Assembly (NCBI GenBank): GCA_951812925.1
Contig: OX638370.1
Span: 80,892,004-80,956,003 of the forward strand
Origin: Calliopum simillimum
Taxonomy: Eukaryota > Arthropoda > Insecta > Diptera > Lauxaniidae
DNA length: 64,000 nt
Reading direction: 5' to 3'
The notes below the pieces were generated by a model. That model was not told the DNA's origin. It made no database searches and worked only from the letters and a program-made list of their open reading frames with translations. Both the position numbers and the translations under genes were made by a program. Below are positions 1-12,600 of the stretch, one piece after another (position 1 is the first letter of the stretch; every line of letters begins with the position of its first letter).

Positions 1-499
1 ACACTATTTTTTTCCAAAAAACGTCTCATCAATCCATAATTTTAGTAACAAAATATAAAAGGCCAATCTATTTACTTTTGTTAACTATGCCATTTGCATC
101 TGATTTCATATATTTGTAAGGTTTATCCAAAAAAAAAAAAAAAATAGTAGAATTAAAATTTGTATTTTTTTTTTTTATAAGATGTCTTCATCTACAACAT
201 TATCATCATCATCATTCTCTGCTTTATAGGAAACGACTTTATGCAATTCTCCCTCATTGGCCATTGGCTCAATCCCCTCTGCTTTTCACTTTTTAAGGAA
301 CATGAATTCTGCAATATATCCTTCGTAAAATCATTTTCTTCTTTTAAATACATGCAAAGCGTTTTTGACAAATCGCCACAGACTCTCAATCGTATTTGTG
401 TGGTCATTAGTTACTGGATCTTTAAAAGAAATTGAGTGGTTCACCGTTAGGGGGTTAAGACCTTCTTTTTGTAATCAGTTATATAACCTGACTGAATGA

Positions 500-1450
500 T
501 TTGGAAAAATTTATAAAAAAGAAAGCGCCGCATTTTCATTTTGTTGTGGTTGATAGTGATGTTGTTGTTGTTAGTAGTAGTTTTGTTAGTGTTATTGATG
601 TTGTTGTTGTTAGTAGTGTTGTTGCTGTGTTAGTCTTATTGATGTTGTTGTTGTTAGTAGTGTTGTTGTTTTGTTAGTGTTATTGTGTTGTTCTTGTTGT
701 TGTTGTTTGTGGTGTTGTTGTTAGTGTTGTGTTTTTTGTTTTGTGAGTGTTGTTGGTTGTATTGTTGGTGTTGTTGTTGTTATTGCTGTGGATAGTGGTG
801 TCATTGTATTTGTTAGTGGTGATGTCGTTGTTGTAATTGTAACGACTCGAACGCCAGGCCAGATATTGTCGTCAAGGTTGCTATTCCTGGCCTCCCAATA
901 GGATGGTCTCTCTGAGACATTGTTGTTGTTGTTAGTGGTTGTGGTGTTGTTGTTTTTGCTAGCGCTGTTTTTGTTAGTGGTGGTGTTGTTGTTGTAATAT
1001 TTGCTAAATTTCATAAAAATTCCTTTAGTTTAATTTTTGTTTTTCTATAAAAAATGCCCTAATGATGCAAATTCAGCTTTAAATGGAATACCTTATGAAG
1101 GAAAATAGATAAGGCTACCATATTTTGTTACCACAGCTATAGGTTATTAAGGTATTTTTTTAATTTATAATAGTTTTTTAAAAAAAAACTGGTCAAAATT
1201 TTCACAAAATCACCATATCTTGAAAACCATAGCTTGGATTTAAAACATTTTCAGAATAGTTTTGTAGCCAATTAAAATATCTTTCATATAACATCAATAT
1301 TTTTGAAATCCATCAAGGGATTCAGAACTTATATCGGTTTTTATAAAAGCTATATCCCGATCTTCCGATGACCATATCTCCAAAACCAAGTCCGAGCGAC
1401 ACTTTTTGATTAAACATTTTTTGTAAAAATTATACCTTTAACAAGAAAAG
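500..1450. repeat. GTT-rich degenerate array plus arm of a foldback-type repeat
   Basis: Bases 540-1010 are a degenerate GTT/TAG trinucleotide array; its minus-strand translation is a meaningless Asn/Thr-rich peptide. The flank at 1160-1440 matches, with many changes, the right arm of the foldback element at 28401-29302 (shared words include CTTTCATATAACA and GATCTTCCGATG), which also has a GTT array at its centre. It is therefore read as an old relative of that family. Confidence 0.6.
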
Positions 1451-1837
1451 CTTGGTTTAAACCAAATTGGGTTCTGGGAGCAACGCTTGACTTTAGCCAA
1501 AAAAAAAAATAAACAAAAATAGTACAAAATGTTTAAGTTTTGCATAAGAACAGTGTTCATCAACCTTTTAACATTTTTTTAATTTCGCGAACCAGCGTAA
1601 TACTTTTTTGCATCTTTCTCGGACCGACAACTCTGGTTGAAGAACACTGCATTAAAATATTTCGCAAAGTTATCCTTTGGCTCAGGATATTGATATTATT
1701 TAGAAACAGTAATAAGTAATTTTAAAATTTCAAATGTACATACATTTAACCCAAATCGCTCTGATGTGTCCATATTGCAACGCACGATATATATTTTGTG
1801 GTTTTTTTTTTTTCAAGCTTTTTGATCGTGTGTCCAT

Positions 1838-2170
1838 TAGACCGGCCGCAGCTTGTATGGAAAAAATTAAAATCGGAAATTTATAAATATTTGTTACTAA
1901 ATATATGAGGTTTGATGTAACAAATAATACCTGAAATTTTCAGCTTGATTTGAATATGCCTAGTCGTGCCTAGTGGGGTCGAAAGTACCCACATATCATC
2001 GGAAATTTTGATATGTGGGTACTTTCGACCCCACTAGGCACGACTAGGCATATTCAAATCAAGCTGAAAATTTCAGGTATTATTTGTTACATCAAACCTC
2101 ATATATTTAGTAACAAATATTTATAAATTTCCGATTTTAATTTTTTTCCATACAAGCTGCGGCCAGTCTA
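1838..2170. mobile_element. Palindromic hAT-type MITE with 8-bp target duplication
   Basis: The 333-bp element begins TAGACCGGCCGCAGCTTG and ends with the complement of TAGACTGGCCGCAGCTTG. It is flanked on both sides by GTGTCCAT (1830-1837 and 2171-2178). The two arms of about 160 bp are nearly perfect inverted copies (one substitution and one single-base indel seen) around a short loop near 2004. An 8-bp duplication is typical of hAT elements. No coding capacity. Confidence 0.88.
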
Positions 2171-2178
2171 GTGTCCAT

Positions 2179-3485
2179 ATGGCAATGCTTGGCAGGATAG
2201 CGGACTGGATTACGATGTTTTTAACGTTTTTTTTTTCTTTAGTTTTGCATTCAATAATCTTAGTATATTCTCTTCTCTTCCTCATTGCTTTTGAACTATA
2301 AAAGACCACTTACCAGAAGCTTTGGATTTTTGGAAGAACGATGTTCTGACGCCGAAAGCGGAGCTCCAACCAGTAGAAAAACACTTTATATTGAGCCACT
2401 CTAATTGAGTGTGATTTAAGTGGCGAAGATAATGGTGAAGCTGACGGCGGCATGCCAGACAATGTATGTTCAGCATAGTTGAAGCAGGATGTGAAATAAT
2501 TTTTGAAAACGGTCATCGAATTGAATATTTTCTGATGATGTTCGAGGATATTATTTGCAGTCTTCTAGATGATGATTTGCAAAGCACATTGATAATATAG
2601 GTTGCGTGAACTCATCGAAACTTGATCAAAATGTAGCAGGAAGTTGTTTTTTACTTCGAGTCAAAAAATGTTGACATAGCATATTCATGTGGCGTGCATT
2701 AAAATTTTCTGGCTCCTTTATCGACACTTTCCTAAAGATAAAAATCTTATGGAATTCAAGCAAGAAATTGCTATTTATGTACTATTTTTAATATTATGGT
2801 AGCCTTCCCAAAAAATTTCTGAAACCACCTCAGATGGAAATGGCTTCCACAAAAAATGATCAACGTTATGATCGGATTGATCGTTTCGTTATTCACATAA
2901 TGGCCTGTGCCTTAAAGTTTATGCCTATAAAAAATCTTTTTGAAATTCGAAAAAAAATCACGTATTCGATTAACGATTCAAGTTAACATAGACCCTGAAC
3001 GTTATTGTGTTTAATTTAATTTTTATATTTTAAGAGCCAGCAAGTACCATTTCGAAATCATTTGACTCAGAGTTTAATCATATTTAACGTACAATTTTTG
3101 TGAAAGTAGTTTCCGTATTATGTAGCCAAATAAAAAGTTTTCCACACAAAAATTGTCTTTTATATAATTTTCACCTGCTTCACGTGTACTGAGCTGTAAG
3201 CGTATAGTTTTATTGTGGTCGACCCATCTTAATGTGAATGAATACGTATGTATATTTGCAAGCGTAAGCGGAAAAACTAGATACCCCCCGAGTGCAGTCA
3301 GCTAATAGCACTTTGACTTTTAACTCTTTATAATCAGGTATTACCGGCAAAAAAAAAAGCTAAAAAGACGAGCTCAAATGTTTATAATAAAAATTCCATG
3401 CCATAGGCTTAATGATCTAACAATACAAACTAGCAAGCTGCATGCATACATATATATATATAAAAAATATATACCTAAATATATT
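2179..3485. other. AT-rich stretch without recognised feature
   Basis: Short open frames on the minus strand (2310-2516) have no known motif. A TATA dinucleotide run lies at about 3448-3475. Nothing else is supported. Confidence 0.5.
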
Positions 3486-4540
3486 AGACTGATCCGAAAA
3501 CAAAAACATTTTTGCAAATTTCACGACTAAGTATGCCCAAAAATTTGAAAGAGGATGTCAAAAAAGTGAGTTGAGATTTTTATAAATTTTTTTGAAGGTC
3601 GCTAAACGTCGATTTTTGCAAAATTTCGGTTCTCACAATGAGTTATACGATATATCAAATTTATCGTCTTGAATCAAGGTATATATAAAAATAATAATAA
3701 CTGAAACTAAAAAGCTGGGATTCTCGACGAAGCTATGCAATACATATAGTTTGATGATAGGATGTTGTAATCATTGAAACTAGTAATAAAAACCAGCCTT
3801 TCGATGAATATTTTTTTTTTGTTTTTCACTATGCGTTTTGCTTTGTTTTTGTATGTTGGTGTTTTTCACTAAAAAAACATGTAACAGTAAGCTCAAGCCA
3901 AAATGACATTTGACACATGCGTGCTTGCTAATAATTCAATCACATATTGTTTTTTTAGCTAATATACCCACAAAAAACGCATTTTCGAAATGTCAACCAT
4001 CTGTAGGTAAAGTTGTAAATCTATATTTTGGATAAAACTTGATCTTCCAAGGTCATCATGGAATCACGCAAGAAACAAATTTCTAGACCATCTTAAACCA
4101 TTATATTCTGGTCTTATAGGTATTTTTGACCCCTTTAAAAAAAACTGGGATATAATCGGTTAAAGTGTTCTACTAAAATATTTTACAAAAAGCCTTATTT
4201 GTACAACACTTTAACCCACTATAACCCAGTTTAAAAAAAAACTATAACTACAGAATAAAATCGGTTTAATGAGTTCGAAAATACTTTTTTAATGTGTATT
4301 TTAGGCAAAAAAAGCAATATGTATATGAATCTAGGTTCCAACTATTATTATTTTTATATACCTTGATTCAAAACATTGATAATTTTTCAGGTTGAAATAA
4401 AATGAAAACGGCATAAATCCGAGATTTTGCACATATCAACGTTGATCGAGCTTCAAAAAAAATGTAAACCCTCTTTCAGATTTTTGAACGTTTGGACCGT
4501 TAAATTTTAAAATTATTTTTTTTTTTTTTGGCATCAGTCT
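3486..4540. mobile_element. Non-autonomous TIR element ending AGACTGAT
   Basis: The left end AGACTGATCC and right end GGCATCAGTCT are inverted. Further inside, the GAAAGAGG region at about 3545 pairs with CCTCTTTC at 4474, and 3667-3705 pairs with 4343-4376. A second internal hairpin (4125-4235) has arms around ACTGGGATATAATC. Only remnants of coding potential are present and no target duplication could be fixed. A related right end lies at 9880-9969. Confidence 0.6.
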
Positions 4541-5764
4541 TTTATATATACCTATATACATATAAACAAATATAAACAAATAACGTGTAAAATGGTATTC
4601 ATTATTGCTTTGACTATCATTGTCGTCATTGTACAAAATAAAAATTAAATATAAAAAGAAAAAAAAAATATCACAGCGGAGCGTAACGAATTACGTACAA
4701 TGTACAAGTATATATCTACAATGAAATATAATAGAATATCGGAATAGGTCGAGACAAACCTTCAGAGCTATGAGCAAGCATAAACGCAGTCAGTATAAAC
4801 AGCGGTGCCGAAAAGGGGTTTATTTAATCAATTTCTATAATTTATTAAAATTACTAACTATTTGATATATTAAACAAATAAACCTAGATTTAAAGGTATT
4901 ATTCCTATGCCTCACTAAACTCCCTCCGAATTCCTACTCACCGTATTGCGCTCATGTCAGCGAATACGTTTTGTTTTTGGGTTTTTTATTTTGCAGTTAC
5001 TCAATGTCATATGCAGCGATTCTTGCTGCTTCACAAGTCATAAGTTGACAATTAGAGAATATCGCGTGGTCTCGAGCAACTTTACCTAAAGCGCTTTGTT
5101 GAGATGAGCTCACCACCATGTCAGAAACTACGACTTTTATAATGATGTTGGTTTTTTTTTTAGATTTTACGACTTTTGTTTTGTTTATACACCGAATGAG
5201 TTTTGTGCTTTTTTTAGCCATGTTAACTTGTTGTTGTTGTTGTTATTGTGTATCGTGATGGAACGTTTAATTTTGACTTGGACTTAGACCAATCAAATTC
5301 CAATTTAAGTTATATGCCACAGAGCAACAATCATTGAAATTTTCCAGCAGAAGCTTAGAACGTAATTTTATGCTTTTCTAATCACGTATGTAAATAATTA
5401 CTTAGAATTCTAAAAGCCTTATAGTTAGATAACTGTTATAACAGTTGCCAAGTTATTTTAAGTGAAAATTAAGAAAATTTTTCAATTTATATATGTCAAA
5501 ATACCCCAAAATTTCCATTTTGCGATTTTCCATAAATCAACCATAAAATCTAGAATCTCCCGAAAAAATCAGTAACTAGAGTTGACAACTTAAGTAATAT
5601 ACTTACGTAGCTCTTGTAAGTCTAAAGAAACTTTAAATTCGGTCAACTAACTACATATATGTAGATACTTTATGCCTTCAATTCTCTCTAACATTTCATC
5701 GATTCATGATATATTTTTTATTGACACGAAGGCCGTTTGATAAGATCGAGACTTTTTGAATAAG

Positions 5765-6215
5765 ATTTATTTATTTCGGCAAAAAAAGTTTTCAGCTCAA
5801 TACATTTAGTCCAGTTTTTTCCCAATTTTTGTATTCCAAAGGATAGGTTTTCTCAAGGCCCGCAAAATAGGCGTTTGCTTAAGTAAGACCTTTTAATTCG
5901 GCTTAAATCTCTTACCATACAGTCAATTCTTTAGGTTTGGAAATAGCCACAGGAGCTTAATACGGAGAATATGCTGGATAGGATTGCAGTATCTATAGGT
6001 TTTTGCCATTTGATTACAAACATATGCACCCGGAATAATATTCGCCGTAATAGATGCGAATCCCCACAGACCCACCTTGCCCTTTTTTGGAGCACGTTCT
6101 TCCAAACAAAACACACTATAATGATTGTTTTTTGGTCTCTGGTGTCTTATAGTGATTTCATCCACGGTAACAAATGGCGCAATAACTCGTTCGGATTGCA
6201 CCAAACTCTAATTTA
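5765..6215 (-). pseudogene. Mariner transposase relic, C-terminal half
   Basis: Read on the minus strand in shifting frames, this gives TVDE, then EERAPKKGKVGL (compare the mariner GEPAPKKAKV region), then LFPNLKN, GKRF, and a tail ending in AENFFCRNK-like residues. The order matches the catalytic half of mariner (DD34D) transposases. Stops and shifts interrupt it, and a large part between the second and third acidic residues is missing. Terminal repeats were not identified. Confidence 0.65.
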
Positions 6216-6409
6216 AAGTAATCATGCGATTGCCATTATGGTCTGCTTTCAATAGCTGTCAAACACAAACTGAATGACCCAGCTTGCTAAGAACCTCAAA
6301 TTGATCTGCTAAAAGATGACAGTTGATGGGAGCAGTGTTGAAATGTGCGGGAAATTCAAAAAGTCTCTTACTTATCAAACTGCCATCGCGACGTACTAGT
6401 GATGAGCAA

Positions 6410-6960
6410 AATAAGTCTTGGTCTTGCGTCTTGTTCTTGGTCTTGCTAATTTTGCAAGACCAAGACCAAGATGCTGATATTTTTGCAAGACCAAGACCGT
6501 TTTGAAGATAAAATCATCTCTTGATTTGAATTTTGGCATCTTAAAAACCCAACTGCTTTGGAAAAATATGGTTTTGAATACTCAATATCCGTGAAAATAT
6601 TTTCAAGACCAAGACCAAGACCAAGACCAAGACCAAGACCAAGACCAAGACCAAGACCAGGACCAAGACCAAGACCAAGACCAAGACCAAGACCAAGACC
6701 AAGACCAAGACCAAGACCAAGACCAAGACCAAGACCAAGACCAAGACCAAGACCAAGACCAAGACCAAGACCAAGACCAAGACCAAGACCAAGACCAAGA
6801 CCAAGACCAAGACCAAGACCAAGACCAAGACCAAGACCGAGACCAAGACTTAATGAGCAAGATCAAGACCAAGACCAGGACTCAATATCAAAACTTAGAC
6901 CAAGACCAAGACTTAATGTGCCAGAACAAGACTGCCATTGTCTTGGCCTTGATCTTGGTT
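6410..6960. repeat. AAGACC hexanucleotide array with degenerate edges
   Basis: A nearly perfect run of (GACCAA)n fills about 6600-6850. Degenerate units occur on both sides, including inverted units (TTGGTCTTG) at 6415-6460. The array is open in several frames (Arg-Pro, Leu-Val and Ser-Trp repeats), but these are translations of the repeat and not genes. Confidence 0.95.
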
Positions 6961-7459
6961 TGCTCGTCACTACGACGTACGATAATTTCGATGACGATTT
7001 GGAGAATTGTCGTGTTTCCTGCTTCCATGAGAGTTTGAGTTCATGCTTGGTAGCAGACTTCTGTTGATGATTTGCGCAATGTCTGTTCAATCCATTATGT
7101 TACACAAGATCCGTCTCTATTCATGACTCAAAGATATCAAGACATTAAAAGTGTTTCGGACTTTTCGCTTTGTTGACGTTGGCATGGAAGTTTTTTTGCT
7201 TTATTGACTTTAGCGATTACACATTAATAATTGTACTGTTGTCAATCAAACTGTAATCAAACAAAGTTGTCAGACTACCTTGTGTTTCCCAATTGTGGTT
7301 GATACTGGTGAGAAGGATTTTCGTGTGTTGACAATTTCATAATGCGTTTGGAGTTCTGGCATAGTAATATATCCTTTTTTCAAAATTTTCCCACCACGAT
7401 TCCTGTGAGCCAGCCTTCAAGTAATCTTTATTTTGGAAATATAAATCCAGTGATGAATA

Positions 7460-7720
7460 CCGGGCAAAGTTTCAAAATTTCTGCAACTACTTGAGCCGAT
7501 TACACTGCTTTGTTAATTTTATTTCAAGACTAAAATCTTTAAAGCATTTAAGACCTTTGTTACGTGTGTTACTAAAAACAGTTTTGAAGTCTTATGCTGT
7601 ATTCTTGCCTGGGGAAGCAACATATGGTTTGGGGTTGACCGGTTGATGGTCTATGAAAAGTATCAATTACAACGAATAAATAAAGTCACAAATATTCTTG
7701 AGCCTAGCCGTTGAAAGAGT
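7460..7720 (+). pseudogene. Possible non-LTR retrotransposon RT C-terminal relic
   Basis: With one frameshift the + strand reads LKSLKHLRPLLRVLLKTVLK and then CILAWGSNIWFG, followed by LQRINKVTNIL. This resembles the region after the RT domain of jockey/I-like elements (KxLYxSLVxSHLxYGIxAWG, then LQKxQNKAxRxI). It is short and decayed, so the assignment is tentative. Confidence 0.35.
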
Positions 7721-7730
7721 TTAATTATTT

Positions 7731-8600
7731 CATACCACGTTATTCTACAATTGCACTAAAGTAAATAAGAATACAAATCGATCTTAAACTCTTAAATACA
7801 GTTCTCGAGATTACCCACTTACAATGTTGATTATTTATTAGATAAATTGTTGTACTTTAGAGAATTAGTTCTTATATACTTATTTTTGTAACCCAAATAA
7901 ATTGAATTGAAATTGAATTGTATTGAATAGTTATCCATAAAAATTTTGCATACATAATTTTGTTTTTGTTCATTCATGAAATGCGATTTGACAAGTATTT
8001 GGTTTTGTTGCTTAGTAAACAATTTCTCGTAAAACCAAATACTTATAAGGTAGTATGTAGTTGTTGTAATATTCGTGAAAATTTCTCACATGTATAAGAT
8101 TTTTATTATGTTGTTAATAGTCCTCTGCGTGTGTAAATAATGGAATTATGCGATTATCTAAAACCATAATCGCATTAGTACCACAATTGCTACACAGATA
8201 GTCACAAAAATAAATATGCACCGTACATATATTTCTACTATTCGAAAAAAGCAATAGCTTGCCACTTGAGAAACATATAGTACTAAATTATATTTCGATA
8301 GTTAATGTCATACACTTTATCCAGAAATAAAAATATTCAATTATTTTTATGACAGCCATATTTTTCATATAATTTTTAGTTGGCGTAATAATAAAATGGA
8401 CAGAATTTTACTTCAGAGTAGTCGGTTAATATTTAAAACGATATACACGGAAAAAACTAGACCGTAAAAATTCATTGAAAATCCCAGTATTTTTACTGAT
8501 TTTTTTGAGTAACTGTGCGCCCGTATAGAAAAACCGTATTTTTTACTGATTACACACAGTAATTTTTATAACAAAATATAAAACATTTAAAAAAAATTAT
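7731..8600. other. AT-rich stretch, no recognised gene
   Basis: AT-rich sequence with TTTTTACTGATT repeats at 8488 and 8548 that may belong to the repeat carrying the tRNA-like sequence. No gene. Confidence 0.4.
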
Positions 8601-8672
8601 GTTGATGGTGTCGAACTTAAGACCTTTTTGTTTCTAGGCGACGCTCTAACCACTGAGCTACTGTAGCGCTTT
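8601..8672 (-). repeat. tRNA-like sequence (SINE or tRNA pseudogene)
   Basis: On the minus strand, TAGCTCAGTGGTTAGAGCG is an excellent tRNA D-arm/box A match and AAGTTCGACACC a good box B, about 30 bp apart. The T stem and acceptor stem do not pair well, so a functional tRNA is unlikely. Flanking AT-rich sequence with repeated TTTTTACTG and CATGAGA motifs (8455-8910) may be the rest of a SINE or MITE. Confidence 0.5.
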
Positions 8673-9254
8673 CCTTTCTTAAGCTTATTGTTTAATTTAA
8701 ATTATTTTTCAATAAAATTTTTTGCAATCTCAAACAGTAATAATTCAAATGAATTCTAAGCAAATATTCTATATAATCTATTCAATATTTTTCACAGTTT
8801 ATCTCTGTACTTTTTGAAGTTTAAACCATATATTTTACTTTCGTGCCATTACTTTTTCATGAGAATTCAGTAGAGTAATTGAATTACTGGAACAAACCGT
8901 AATTTTTCATGAGATTATTATCACTTTGTTCTATTTGAAAATCAATTTTTCCGGATCATCAAAATAAATATAAATACTGAAAATGCAAAAAACTTGTTGA
9001 TTAGGGCAATTTTACGAAGTTCGAAGATTTTTTGCCAACGCCCAAAATTACTATAACATATAATGTAATTTCGGAATGAAAAGTACTCATTACATACGCG
9101 CGAAATAGGCCTTAGGGTAATGGTTTGGAAAATCGCTGAATATCGCCGAAAATAGTAACTTTTAAAATCAAAATTAAAACCTTTCTGTTGTAACTTAGTA
9201 CCAACCAAAAATTTGCAAATTTTCAACTAAAAATGCTTCAAAATAAAACTCTGA

Positions 9255-9435
9255 TGGATCGGAAATACAATCCAGAAGCCACAAAACGAAGTTTAGTGTC
9301 AAATTCTTGAGTAGAACCCACAAGGCAGTAGATTACATGGTAGTCTAAAAATCACCTGGAAGAAGTTATTGGAAAATCCAAGAATCGGAAAACTAGTAAA
9401 AGACAATCAAAGTCATCGCAAAACTATGGAAATTT
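9255..9435 (+). pseudogene. RTE-like retrotransposon fragment, decayed
   Basis: This stretch aligns by eye with 23165-23300 of the better preserved copy: both hold a CTTGAGT(A/G)GAA block, CCACAAGGCAGTAGA, and a block ending AAAGTCATCGCAA. It carries many changes and no open frame. It lies upstream of GDAP2 exon 1. Confidence 0.6.
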
Positions 9436-9695
9436 TTCTGTCCATATGCTTCATTTAGGACTTCTTTGCATATTTGATACTTCAGTGTGTTCCATTGTAT
9501 AGTATGCAAGAACTGATATCAATCTCACATAACATGATAATTACCTTATAAATACCACATAATTTATGTACATCGTATACCCATTTTAGTGATTGTCTTT
9601 ATTCATAGAGTAACTTTTAAACTGTCATATCTTTGTTTTATTACAATTCTGTGCAATTTCGACTATATAATGCATTTACTTTTATTTTCAGAGAA

Positions 9696-12600
9696 ATGAG
9701 ACTGGACTCCAACTCTAATGTGGATTTTAAATCATATGACACTAACTTTAATGTAAGTAATATGTATGTTTTGTTCCTTTTCATTTTTAAGATTTTAATA
9801 AAATAATAATTGCATGAAGCCGAAATTTTACATAAGCTGACGTTGCGCGACCTCTAGATGACATTCAAAAAAAAAATATCTGAGCTCACATTTTTGACAT
9901 CCTCTTTCAGATTTTTGGGCGTAATCATGTAATTTCCAAATTTTGGTTTTTTTTTTTAATCAGTCTAATATCCATTGACTATATTTTCTATTGGATGTGG
10001 TTAGATAGTTTCAGCCCAATTGTAAATATTCACTCGTATTTTTTTTCCCTGCGGACTTTATTTTCTCGATATAAAAATCCTCCTATCCTAAACGCACAGG
10101 GAAAAGCAAAATTGGGAAAGAGAGTTTCGAATTTTCAAAATCAGCTGTTTTGCTACTTTTGACATTTATAATCAAATGTAAACAGACCAAGTTGGTTGCA
10201 AATTAAAAGAAAAATTTTTGAATTGGTTAGAAAAGTGAGAAAAATGCAAAGCATAGCATTCCAGTTGTTAGTGGACAATGAGGAGCAAGAAAATATTCCA
10301 CAAAAAGTTGAAAGGACGCGAACCCGTTGGAACTGACGCAATCTTTGTAAGTAGAAAACAGAATTTTGCCAACTGCTTTTATGTCTTAATTTGGCCCTTA
10401 TTTCCACAGATTTTTAAAAAATACATGCCAAACAAGCCCCGTGTTCCTTTATTTGATGCCTACATTGAAATAAACCGCTCAATTCTGAATAGAAAACCCG
10501 CGAGAATTTGTTCATATTTCCCATTTCTCTTATTTCAAGGGAGAAAAGGAGAAAAAATTCCCGCGGGTTTTCTATTCAGAATTGAGCGGTTTATTTCAAT
10601 GTGTGCACTAAAACATTGATAAAAAGATTCTATGTAAGTTACACAGTGTAACCGATAACAAATGAAAAATTATTTAAAAAATCCATTGCATACTTGTTGG
10701 CTGTCATTTAGGCAAAGATATAACATTCTTTACTTAAATTGAAATTATAATTTGGTAGATTTTACCTTTTTAACACTTTTTGGAGCTTTTTCAAGATACA
10801 TGTACGTTTGTATTCATATAAATTTAATCTTGTAATTTGTATATATTTTGATATTCCTCGGTCTTAAAGAAAACTCTCCGGTAATGTTTTTTGGATTGTT
10901 TGTGCATGCCATATTCATTTTTTCAAATATTTACAGGAAAAACGGACCGAAATCTTCTTTTTTTTTCTTAGGACAGGACAGTCCGTCGACCGCATATTTG
11001 CTTGTCATTCACTTCATTCTGTTCTTTCGATAACAAGGACCCCTTACAAGAAAATACCCCTAGTACTTTGGAAAACACTAATCTAAAACAATATTATTCG
11101 AACCGTTTGTTTTGAAAGAGAAATAAATCCATTCTAGGAGCAAAAGCAATGAAATAATATAAATTGGCTGACATTTTGTTGGAAATGAATGAAATTAGGG
11201 TCTGTTTACTCAAAAAGTTTAGTTGATAATGTAGATTTGATGGCATTCAGTTGAAAAAATTATATCTTGTTTTATTAAGACACATTATATGTATGACATA
11301 ACCGTTATGGACTTATTCCACTTAAAAAACAAAAAATTAATTTTTTATAAACTCATATTTTCTTTTATTTTTCACAGAAAATAAAAGTGGAAACTTTATT
11401 AACCTGGGGCGGCTTAGAGAAACCAGACACAAGACTGCCAATAACCGACTACTCAACTCTAGGAGGCCCACGTCATAATTGCAATCCATTTCCGCTTTCA
11501 AAAGAAATCAACAATCGCTTTATAATATGGTAAGAAATATTTAAGAAAATCAATATTTTTACACAAAACATTTCATATTCCACTATTTTCTTAGGGATGG
11601 TGACATTACTGCATTGGATGTTGATGCTATAACAAATACAACTGACGAGTCCTTAAGTGAAAGCAATCCTATATCCGATCGTATATTTGCAGGTGCCGGA
11701 AATCAACTAAAGGACGAAATCTACAATAATATCAAAGGTATAAATCCATATTGTTTTTATCTTATATATAAAAAAAAAATTTCTACTTTCACAGAGTGCC
11801 AAACTGGAGAAGTTCGCGTAACGAAGGGTTACAATTTACCAGCAACATTTATACTGCATACAGCTGGTCCAACTTTTAAAGAAAAATTCAAATCTGCTGC
11901 CGAAACTACTTTACATTGTTGTTACAGGTAAAAAAACACGAGCATGGAACTTGTGACAGATATCATAATAAGTTTTGTAACACCTCTTTGCAAAGAGTTC
12001 GCTTTGTAAAAAAGAGTTTTCCCGAGTTCCAAACTCATTCTCGTAAATGATTTTTTCTCTATGTTGCCGAAAATTTTCATTAAGCTTAAATTATTGAGTC
12101 ATTTGGGGAAAACCGTTTTCAAGAAGGTTACCGGACATAATCCCAACGGACATAATCCCCATTTCGTAAATGGGGATTATGTCCGAAAATTTTTCGGTCA
12201 TAATCCCCATTTTGGCCATGGGGGTTATGTCCGCAAATTTTTCGGACATAATCCCAATGGGGGTTATGTCCGAAAAATTTAATTAAGATTGAACAAAATT
12301 TTTGCAATAATCCATTTAAAAAATTTATGTGGTGTTGGATATTATAGACTGATCCGCGGCCGAAGGCCGCCGCGAAGCCGGTGTTGGATTTTTGGGAGTT
12401 TTAAATCTTGAGTTGCAGCCGCAGGCCGCCCACTTACCCCTACCCTTATGTAAAATTACTGTGGAATTTTTGGGAGTTGTAAATCCTGAGCTGCTTCTGT
12501 TGTCAATAACAAAATATCGTTATGGGGACTATGTCCGTTTTTTCCTGGGGATTATGTCCGAAACACTTGCGGACATAATCCCATTGAAAAAATGGGGATT

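Noticed and set aside
721..1014. Asn/Thr-rich minus-strand open frame
   Set aside because: Translation of a GTT trinucleotide array; no domain and no splice or start context.
6541..7067. Long open frames of Leu-Val, Arg-Pro and Ser-Trp repeats
   Set aside because: They are six-base-period translations of the AAGACC array in different frames and strands, with no unique sequence.
8601..8672. Functional tRNA gene
   Set aside because: Good internal promoter boxes but acceptor and T stems do not pair; no credible anticodon loop.
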